DNA from: CP2-2F sp034436355
GTDB lineage: Bacteria > Chloroflexota > Anaerolineae > Aggregatilineales > UBA2796
DNA: 64,000 nt
Direction: 5' to 3'
NCBI GenBank assembly: GCA_034436355.1
Contig: DAOTVQ010000028.1
Coordinates: 106,329-170,328 of the forward strand
Shown here piece after piece: positions 9,644 through 16,229 of the stretch. The position numbers and the translations under genes were made by a program. How positions within the stretch are numbered: position 1 is the stretch's first letter; the number at the start of each line of letters is the position of its first letter. The notes below the pieces were generated by a model. It was not told the DNA's origin. It saw nothing but the letters and a program-made list of their open reading frames with translations, and ran no database searches.

Positions 9644-10153
9644 ATGAAGGTGCATGGACAACACAAGCGCCGTGCTGCCCGTGGGCAAGGTCTGGCAGAA
9701 TACGCGCTGATCTTGTCGTTAGTGGGCATTGTGAGCATCGCTGCGCTTTTCGCACTCGGTTTGCTCATCCAAAGGACGTTGGGTGTGTTGGGTGGCTCGA
9801 TGGGTACAAAGTGGGAATCGGGAGGCGTTACTGCGATTGAGATTACCCGCGCTGAGTGTCAGGTCGATATTTACCGTGATATTCTGGGCTACTACATACA
9901 GGGCAACACCAATGTCGATCCCGCCACGCTGATCTTGCGGACAAACTTTGGAGATGGCGTCAATCGGCAAGGGCAAGCCCTGCTCTTAGAACCCGATGGC
10001 GCAGGCAAATTCAAACTAGAACGGGTTGAGACAGATGTCCCTGTTGAGGCGGGCAATTGCCCAACCGGCATCGCCATTCAATCCCCTGACGGATCAATTG
10101 CCATTTCACCAATGCGTGTGCGCGTCTTCACCGATCCCTTCCCTGACGAGTAA
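9644..10153 (+). CDS. Flp-type pilin-like / TadE-like secreted protein
   Basis: A 169-residue protein starting at the ATG at 9644, which has a GAGAGG ribosome site 7 bases upstream. An in-frame ATG at 9608 is less likely because it lacks such a site. The short basic leader ends RRAARG, followed by QGLAEYALIL and a hydrophobic helix to about residue 43. If prepilin peptidase cuts after Gly14, Glu19 falls at the +5 position, as in type IVb/Flp pilins, with the adjacent Tyr also typical. Unlike small Flp pilins (50-70 residues) it carries a C-terminal globular region of about 120 residues with two Cys. No tad secretion genes are nearby. A minor pilin or pseudopilin role is an inference. Confidence 0.7.
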   Translation: MKVHGQHKRRAARGQGLAEYALILSLVGIVSIAALFALGLLIQRTLGVLGGSMGTKWESGGVTAIEITRAECQVDIYRDILGYYIQGNTNVDPATLILRTNFGDGVNRQGQALLLEPDGAGKFKLERVETDVPVEAGNCPTGIAIQSPDGSIAISPMRVRVFTDPFPDE

Positions 10154-10173
10154 CCTGGAAACACTGCACACTT

Positions 10174-11754
10174 ATGAGCGATAAACACGACGATTGGTCG
10201 CTGCGTAAAGAGATCAACAAGCGCCGAACACAACAAACGCCTAGCGCACCCAGCGAACCACAACGCACACCACCACAACAACCCGCACAGCCGCCCGTCG
10301 CTTCTCCTGCTGCGCGTCAGTCGTCGCCGCCCGCACCTGCCCGACGCACTAGCCCTTTGCCGCCTCCGATCAAGCGCGCCACCCGCGAAATACCATCACC
10401 CGCACCCGAAAAGCCACGCCGCAACACGCGCCCGCTGATTTACTTTGGCTTTTTTATGACCGTGGTGCTGATCGGTGCCTTGGTCACACTCTTTAGTGGC
10501 GCTGGCAGCGATGCGCCCACCGAACCAACCCTAAGTTATAGTAACATCAAGTTCACGGCAGCCGATGTGGTTGAATATCTGCGGCGGGCGGGCGTGCCGA
10601 TTAGCGATCTGCAAGCGCTGAGCGTGCCAAATGAGTTATTCTCGGCAACGCAAGGCTACCAATTTTTGGTGGTGCGTGGTGATCAGGTCGGTGTCTATAT
10701 CGTGCTGAGCTACGATCCTGAAGAAGAACTTGGGCGCAATGCGGTGTGGCTTTCTACAAATGAAACTTATAAAGTTTGGCGCACATTTACTGCTGCCAAT
10801 ATCCGTGTGATGTATCGTCCCAACAATTCACCGACCCTAGATGCCGAGCTGGATAGCCACCTCACCTCACTGTTGGTGGCACCCTATCGCGCCATGTTCC
10901 CAACCACCACCGGCACGCCCTTGGCGGCTGCCTTTGTGCAGACCCTCACCGCACAGCCGACAGCCACGCGCCCGATAGCGACTGCCACGCGCTTCATCGT
11001 CACCCTTTCGCCCGACGAACGCGCCACTGCTGATTTCACACCGCAAGGCGGCATGTTCGACGTAACCATCACGCCGCTGCCAACCTTGCCGCCGCGTGAT
11101 CAGCGCCCAACCAGCACACCGCTGCCAACCCGCACACCGATCAGCGCCGGCTTTAGCAGCATCCTGACTCGTGCGCCCGGTCAGCCCACGCTGAGCATTC
11201 CCGGCGCGCCAACCGCCACACCACAGGCGTTCAGCACACCGACCGCGACGCCTTTTGGCACGCTGCCACCAACAGTCCCGCCCGGCGTCCTCATCTTGAA
11301 CGAGACGCCTGTGTCCGTTGCCATTTTGCCCACTGTTGCGCCAAAGGTTGAAAATTCTGCCTCGTTCAACGACCGCGCACCGCGCTTCGTCGATCCTTTC
11401 CGCCTGATCCCTGAGGCAAGCACCACCAACCAATACGGATCAACGCTCATCTACACCGTTCCAAGTGGTGCACAATACCTCGTCGTGCTGTGGATCACCA
11501 ACTCGCCCGACGAAGCCTACCAACGGTATACCGTTGATCTGGCTGCCATCAACGGTTATCAGCAGGTGCCCGTTGGCGAGGCAGGCATCGTCACTGCGCC
11601 ACAAAACTACGTCCTGGCGATGGCGATCCGCGCCAACATGGTGTTGATCATTTACCGTCCACCGGAATACAGCACTGTGCCAAGCGATCCTATCTCACAA
11701 GATCAGGTTGTGGCGCTCCTCAAAGCGCTCTACGAGGCTATTCCTGTGAACTGA
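10174..11754 (+). CDS. Membrane-anchored protein with Pro- and Thr/Pro-rich linkers, function unknown
   Basis: A 526-residue protein I do not recognise as a named family. Residues 1-85 are polar, rich in Pro, Gln, Ser and Arg, and presumably cytoplasmic. One membrane helix lies near residues 88-108. A first folded domain occupies about 115-235. A long Thr/Pro-rich linker with many TPxPT-like units runs from about 245 to 385, and a second folded domain at about 400-526 has a repeat-like resemblance to the first (both contain a VLW/VLS beta core followed by an Ala-Asn-Met/Ile-Arg-Val segment, suggesting duplication). It begins 20 bases after the pilin-like gene, so the two probably form an operon. 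An extracellular scaffold or sensor role is possible but not shown. Confidence 0.7.
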   Translation: MSDKHDDWSLRKEINKRRTQQTPSAPSEPQRTPPQQPAQPPVASPAARQSSPPAPARRTSPLPPPIKRATREIPSPAPEKPRRNTRPLIYFGFFMTVVLIGALVTLFSGAGSDAPTEPTLSYSNIKFTAADVVEYLRRAGVPISDLQALSVPNELFSATQGYQFLVVRGDQVGVYIVLSYDPEEELGRNAVWLSTNETYKVWRTFTAANIRVMYRPNNSPTLDAELDSHLTSLLVAPYRAMFPTTTGTPLAAAFVQTLTAQPTATRPIATATRFIVTLSPDERATADFTPQGGMFDVTITPLPTLPPRDQRPTSTPLPTRTPISAGFSSILTRAPGQPTLSIPGAPTATPQAFSTPTATPFGTLPPTVPPGVLILNETPVSVAILPTVAPKVENSASFNDRAPRFVDPFRLIPEASTTNQYGSTLIYTVPSGAQYLVVLWITNSPDEAYQRYTVDLAAINGYQQVPVGEAGIVTAPQNYVLAMAIRANMVLIIYRPPEYSTVPSDPISQDQVVALLKALYEAIPVN

Positions 11755-11792
11755 TCGAAATACCACCACCTGACAAAAGCGCGGTATGCTTG

Positions 11793-11816
11793 ACGGGTGA
11801 GTGTGAACTCACCCGT
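11793..11816. terminator. Perfect 9-bp hairpin upstream of the GH31 gene
   Basis: Arms acgggtgag (11793-11801) and ctcacccgt (11808-11816) are perfectly complementary around a 6-base loop. No T-run follows on either strand, so intrinsic termination is uncertain; an operator or mRNA-end structure is also possible. A GTG at 11797 lies inside the stem, which argues against it as the start of the downstream gene. Confidence 0.5.
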
Positions 11817-11844
11817 TCCCGTTGATTGTGAGGAGTTGTGCGCC

Positions 11845-14262
11845 ATGCGTAAGACGCTTGCCCATCGTTTGGCTAAACTGCGCTATAGGCATCACGCGCC
11901 ACGCGGTAAGTGGCAAACAGTCGGTGCCGTGCGTGACGCTGAAATAGACTGGCAAGGCGTGATCCTGCACACAACGCATGGCACACTGCGCCTTGATGTT
12001 CTGGCGGTGGATTGCATGTGTGTGCGCTTTGCACCTGCCAGCACCTTGCCACTGCCCAGCTCCTACACCGTCCTCAAGAACGATTGGCAAAGCCCGCCCT
12101 TCAACTTGATCGAAGGCGCTGAGCGGCTGACCCTAAGGGTAGAAGGCGGCATGACCTGCTACATCAACCGCGCCGATTGCCGCCTCACCTTTGTGGAGGC
12201 TCAAGGTGGGCTGATTGGGCAAGATGCCGAGCCGATCAGCTTTCGGCAGGGCGAGTTTGCCCTGCACCGCAGCTTGCCCGCTGATATGCGCTGCTACGGC
12301 TTGGCGGCGCAGTCTGCGGCGCTCAATTTGCGCGGCAAGCGTTATCTGTTCCGCACGCCTGACTTGCAGTCCGCCAGCACCGAAAAACAGCCCGCCCTTG
12401 CCAACATGCCGTTTCTGTTGACTGTAGGGGATCAGGCTGCCAGCGCCATTTTTTGGGATAATCCCTCACGCGGCTACGTAGATGTAGGCGCAGAAAAGGC
12501 AGATCGGGTGACTTTCTGCGGCACGCTTGGCGAGCTGCGCTACTACCAATTCAGCGGCAGCCCGTTCAGCATTTTGAAGCGCTATAGCGAGCTGATCGGG
12601 CGGCTGCCGCTGCCGCCGCTGTGGGCGCTTGGCGTTCACCTTGTTTGCCCACGCCCAACCTCTGCCGAGCAGTTGCGGGCAATCGCCACCGAATGCCGTG
12701 CGCGCCAAATGCATTGCGATGCGCTTTACTTTGATCTGGACTATATGGAAGCCTTCCGCCTTTTTACGTGGGATAACGGGCGCTTTCCCACACCTTCGGC
12801 GTTGGTGGCAGATTTGCAGCGGCGCGGCTTCAAGAGTCTGTTGGCGCTTTATCCGGCTGTGAAGGCTGATCCTGCCGATAAACTCTATCAGAGTGGCGTG
12901 CAGTCGCACATTTTCCTCAAATATCCTGACGGGCATTTAGTCAGGGTGCGCTCCCTAGCGGGCGAGAGCACCCTGCCGGATTTCACCAACCCTGCGGCAC
13001 GCGGCTGGTGGGCAGAACGCTGTGCTGAACTGCTCAGGACAGGCATTCATGGCTTTTGGCAGCCTTTGCCCGAACCACCTCTGACCGATGCCGTCCAGTA
13101 TGTTTTTGAGGGAACGCCGACCAGTCACGTCGTGGCGCAGAATGTCTATGGCGCCTGCATGGCACAGGCGGAGCAAGTTGCCCAGCAAACAGCACGCCCG
13201 AATGCGCGCCCTGTGGTGGTTGGGCGCGCCGCACAGGGCGGAATGCACCGTTATGCGATCACGTGGGCAAGCGATGAGCGCGCCGATTGGAAAAGCCTGC
13301 GCCGAATGCTGAGCGCCGTGCTGAACAGCGGCTTGAGCGGGCTGCCTTTCAGCGGCGCACGGGTCAGCGGCGCGGTGAACGACCCTGAGTGGTTTGTACG
13401 TTTTGTGCAACTGAGCGCTTTTCTGCCCTATTGCTTCATGCCGAGCGGCGCATCTGCGCCGCCGCTGTGGGCGTTTGGGCATCCCTACGAGGCAATTATC
13501 CGCCGCTATCTCGGCTTGCGCTATCAGCTTTTGCCCTATTTGTATTCAGTGACGGCAGAAGCTGCCCAAAACGGCACACCGATCATGCGTCCGTTATTCA
13601 TGGCAGATGAGCGCGACCCTGCCCTGCGCGGCATTGAAGACGCCTTCCTGCTCGGCAATTCGCTGCTGATCGCACCCATCTTGGAGAAAGGCGCTGCCCA
13701 CCGCGCTGTGTCCTTGCCTGCGGGCAAGTGGTACAGCGTGTTTGGCGTGCAGTCCTACGAAGGTGGGCAAGTGGTGCGCCTTGATGCACCCCTAGATCAC
13801 TTGCCGATTTTTGTGCGGGCGGGGCATGTGCTGCCACTGTGGGTAGGGCAACAGTATGTTGGGCAGAAGCCACTCGAAGAGGTGCGGCTGCGCGTTTATG
13901 CGGGCAACGCCGAAACCAGCTTTTATGAAGATGCAGGCGAAGGCTTCCATTCTCAACAAGGGGCTTACCGCTGGCTGTATTTCACTTGCCGCACGTCGTC
14001 CGACGGCGGCGTGGCACTGGATTGGCGGCGCACGGGTGCTTACCAGCCCGCCTATCGGCGCTACCGTTTTGAAGTCTACGGCGTGCCAAGCGAACCCCAT
14101 AGCGTAATGCTGGATGACTCTGCCGCGCCTTTATGGTACTATGAAGACGGCGTGGTCGAATTTGCAGTAACACAGCCCTTTGAACGGGCGCGCATTGTGA
14201 TCCATAAACGTGATGACCCACAAGAAACACTGCTGCGTTCGCCGCTGCGTGGCAAAGGATAA
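11845..14262 (+). CDS. Glycoside hydrolase family 31 protein with missing catalytic nucleophile
   Basis: An 805-residue GH31-fold protein (alpha-glucosidase/alpha-xylosidase family) starting at the ATG at 11845, which has GAGGAG 9 bases upstream; a GTG at 11797 lies in a hairpin and is rejected. The N-terminal beta-sandwich, barrel and C-terminal domains are all recognisable: the substrate-site block is ALYFDLDYMEAFRLFTWD, and LPYLYSVTAEAAQNGTPIMRPL is a late family block. At the nucleophile site, where the family has W-x-D-M-N-E-P, this protein reads WQPLPEP, so Pro407 replaces Asp. The presumed acid/base Asp477 is kept in WASDERADW. The usual GADxxGF loop reads SGARVSGA and the following RNH is also lost. 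It may be a binding pseudoenzyme or have altered chemistry. No signal peptide is apparent. Confidence 0.85.
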   Translation: MRKTLAHRLAKLRYRHHAPRGKWQTVGAVRDAEIDWQGVILHTTHGTLRLDVLAVDCMCVRFAPASTLPLPSSYTVLKNDWQSPPFNLIEGAERLTLRVEGGMTCYINRADCRLTFVEAQGGLIGQDAEPISFRQGEFALHRSLPADMRCYGLAAQSAALNLRGKRYLFRTPDLQSASTEKQPALANMPFLLTVGDQAASAIFWDNPSRGYVDVGAEKADRVTFCGTLGELRYYQFSGSPFSILKRYSELIGRLPLPPLWALGVHLVCPRPTSAEQLRAIATECRARQMHCDALYFDLDYMEAFRLFTWDNGRFPTPSALVADLQRRGFKSLLALYPAVKADPADKLYQSGVQSHIFLKYPDGHLVRVRSLAGESTLPDFTNPAARGWWAERCAELLRTGIHGFWQPLPEPPLTDAVQYVFEGTPTSHVVAQNVYGACMAQAEQVAQQTARPNARPVVVGRAAQGGMHRYAITWASDERADWKSLRRMLSAVLNSGLSGLPFSGARVSGAVNDPEWFVRFVQLSAFLPYCFMPSGASAPPLWAFGHPYEAIIRRYLGLRYQLLPYLYSVTAEAAQNGTPIMRPLFMADERDPALRGIEDAFLLGNSLLIAPILEKGAAHRAVSLPAGKWYSVFGVQSYEGGQVVRLDAPLDHLPIFVRAGHVLPLWVGQQYVGQKPLEEVRLRVYAGNAETSFYEDAGEGFHSQQGAYRWLYFTCRTSSDGGVALDWRRTGAYQPAYRRYRFEVYGVPSEPHSVMLDDSAAPLWYYEDGVVEFAVTQPFERARIVIHKRDDPQETLLRSPLRGKG

Positions 14263-14284
14263 TTGTTAGCATTTAACAAACATA

Positions 14285-14314
14285 TTGACACAAACCTTTG
14301 ATAGTCTTTATAAT
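14285..14314 (+). promoter_or_regulatory. Consensus sigma-70 promoter for yceD-rpoD
   Basis: TTGACA (14285-14290) and TATAAT (14309-14314) both match the consensus perfectly with an 18-base spacer, in an AT-rich patch unlike the surrounding DNA. Transcription would begin near 14321 and cover yceD and the principal sigma factor gene. Confidence 0.75.
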
Positions 14315-14385
14315 TAAAAATAGCTGTGTTTCCAAAACGTGCAGCCGCCATTTTTAGTGCGGCTGCTAACATTAAGGCGATCCTC

Positions 14386-14928
14386 GTGAACACGACCACT
14401 AATGGCTATGTGCCAGCCCGCGTGCTGAAGTTTCAGCTTGGCTTTTTATTGGAAGGGACTCGTAGGCAGCTTAGCGAAACCGAACTCGATGTGCCGCGCG
14501 TGCGCGTGGCAGATGATGTGATGGTGGACTATCTGCGCGGCGAGCTGCGTTTCAGCCGCACCTCTCGCGGCATTTTGGTGCAGGGCGCACTGCGTACGAT
14601 CATCCTCTTAGAATGCAAGCGCTGCCTTGCCGATGTGCCAACCGCGCTTGAGATAACCTTAGAAGAACTTTACATCTCCCAGCCAGAGATGGACGCAGAA
14701 TTCACCATCGGTGAAGATGGCGTGCTAGACCTTGCGCCGCTGCTGCGCCAAGAGATTATCTTGGAGACGCCCAGCAGCGTGCTGTGCAAGCCTGACTGTG
14801 CCGGACTCTGCCCTGACTGTGGGCAAAACTTGAACGAAGGGAGTTGTGCTTGCCAACGCGAAACTGTTGATCCGCGCTTTGCCGCCCTAAAAGCGCTGCG
14901 CGACAAACTCTCGAAACCGAATGAATAG
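14386..14928 (+). CDS. YceD/DUF177 family protein
   Basis: DUF177/YceD-family protein of 180 residues from the GTG at 14386, which has AAGG 8 bases upstream. A GTG at 14326 would lie only about 5 bases after the predicted transcription start and is less likely. The C-terminal half shows the family pattern: a CKRC motif, an acidic stretch, LDLAPLLRQEIILETP, then a cysteine cluster CKPDCAGLCPDCGQNLNEGSCAC that resembles a zinc knuckle. In many bacteria yceD sits before rpmF (ribosomal protein L32) and is linked to 23S rRNA accumulation; here it is followed by a sigma-factor gene instead, and no rpmF is seen in the window. Confidence 0.85.
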   Translation: MNTTTNGYVPARVLKFQLGFLLEGTRRQLSETELDVPRVRVADDVMVDYLRGELRFSRTSRGILVQGALRTIILLECKRCLADVPTALEITLEELYISQPEMDAEFTIGEDGVLDLAPLLRQEIILETPSSVLCKPDCAGLCPDCGQNLNEGSCACQRETVDPRFAALKALRDKLSKPNE

Positions 14929-14969
14929 CCATTCGGTGTTGTGGAAGTGGTGAAGGGGGAAACGACACC

Positions 14970-16121
14970 ATGCAGAATTTTTCAACAAGTGATGATCACC
15001 GCGCTGAACTGACTGAACTTTTAGAGAAGGCTGACGCGCAAGGCTTTCTCACTTTTGAAGATATTTACGAATATGTCAGCGAAGAAGGTAACAACCCTGA
15101 CGAATTAATCCCGCTTTTGCAGGCGGCGGGCATAGAAATTTATGCTGATGCAGAGTTTGATGAAGAAGACGCCCCCGACTTTTTAGAAGATGAAGAAGCC
15201 CTACCTAACCTGAATGCCATCCCAAGCGAGGATAGCGTTGGGCTTTACCTGAAAGAGATGGCTTGTGTGCCGCTGCTCAGCCTTGAGGAGGAAGTGGCGA
15301 TTGCGGAGCGTATTGTGGCAGGCATGGCTGCCAGCGCAGCCTTACCAAAGGCTGAAGGCGAAGAGCTGAGCCGCCTAGCTGCCCTGATTGAGGAGGGGCG
15401 GCTCGCCCGCGATCACATTATCCGCGCCAATACGCGCCTTGTGGTCAGCATTGCCAAACGTTACATGGGGCGCGGCGTGCCGTTCCTCGATCTGATCCAG
15501 GAGGGCAATCTAGGGCTGATCAAGGCTGTCGAGAAGTTCGACCACACGCGCGGCTACCGCTTCAGCACCTACGCCACCTGGTGGATTCGCCAAACGATCA
15601 CACGCGCCATCGCTGATCAAGGGCGCACCATTCGCGTGCCTGTGCATATGTCTGACCGCATTCGGAACATCTACCGTGTGGTGCGCCAATTGGAACAGGA
15701 ACATGGGCGCAAACCTACCACCGAAGAAATCGCCCTGAGCATGAACACCGACCCACGCAAAATCCAGTGGATGCTCAAGGTCAGTTGGCGACCGTTAAGC
15801 CTAGAACGTCCGGTTGGTGAAGAAGAAGACAGCGAGCTAGGCAGCTTCATTGAGGATGACAGTGTGCCAACACCCACCCAGAGCGCCTATCAAAACCTGC
15901 TGCGCGAAAAGGTTGAGGAAGTCCTCAGCACGCTCACGCCACGCGAAGCGCGCATTTTACGCCTGCGCTTCGGCTTGCACAACGGCAAACAATATACCCT
16001 TGAGGAAGTTGGGCAAAAATTCGGCTTAACCCGTGAGCGCATCCGCCAGATCGAAGGCAAGGCGCTGCGCCGCTTGCGGCATCCGCGCCGTTCGCGCCAC
16101 CTGCGCGACTTTTTGCAGTAA
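14970..16121 (+). CDS. rpoD: RNA polymerase principal sigma factor RpoD/SigA
   Basis: A 383-residue sigma-70 group 1 (or close group 2) factor. Residues 1-60 resemble region 1.1 (LTELLEKADAQGFLTFEDI), followed by an acidic linker. Region 1.2 has SVGLYLKEMACVPLLSLEEE near residue 89. Region 2 contains DLIQEGNLGLIKAVEKFD and the -10-binding RFSTYATWWIRQTITRAI. Region 3 begins IRVPVHMSDRI, and region 4 ends with a helix-turn-helix of type YTLEEVGQKFGLTRERIRQIE. The length fits a housekeeping factor with no non-conserved region. It starts 41 bases after yceD with a GGGGGA ribosome site, and the two genes share the consensus promoter. The near-consensus promoters listed in this window are what such a factor should recognise. 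Confidence 0.92.
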   Translation: MQNFSTSDDHRAELTELLEKADAQGFLTFEDIYEYVSEEGNNPDELIPLLQAAGIEIYADAEFDEEDAPDFLEDEEALPNLNAIPSEDSVGLYLKEMACVPLLSLEEEVAIAERIVAGMAASAALPKAEGEELSRLAALIEEGRLARDHIIRANTRLVVSIAKRYMGRGVPFLDLIQEGNLGLIKAVEKFDHTRGYRFSTYATWWIRQTITRAIADQGRTIRVPVHMSDRIRNIYRVVRQLEQEHGRKPTTEEIALSMNTDPRKIQWMLKVSWRPLSLERPVGEEEDSELGSFIEDDSVPTPTQSAYQNLLREKVEEVLSTLTPREARILRLRFGLHNGKQYTLEEVGQKFGLTRERIRQIEGKALRRLRHPRRSRHLRDFLQ

Positions 16122-16135
16122 CCCCACAGGGCGTT

Positions 16136-16186
16136 GTGCCATAGCGCGCCGCGCCCTTCATAATTGCACTGCGCCATAGCGCGCCG
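16136..16186 (+). promoter_or_regulatory. Candidate promoter with two 14-bp direct repeats before the Mo-hydroxylase gene
   Basis: GTGCCA (16136-16141) and CATAAT (16159-16164) are separated by 17 bases and match the sigma-70 hexamers at 4/6 and 5/6. The 14-mer gccatagcgcgccg occurs at 16138-16151, over the -35, and again at 16173-16186, just past the expected start site. Identical repeats bracketing a promoter suggest an operator, but no adjacent regulator gene is present. Confidence 0.45.
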
Positions 16187-16229
16187 TACAATCTACCCCA
16201 GCCTAACAGCAAGATTCGGAGCGACTCCC

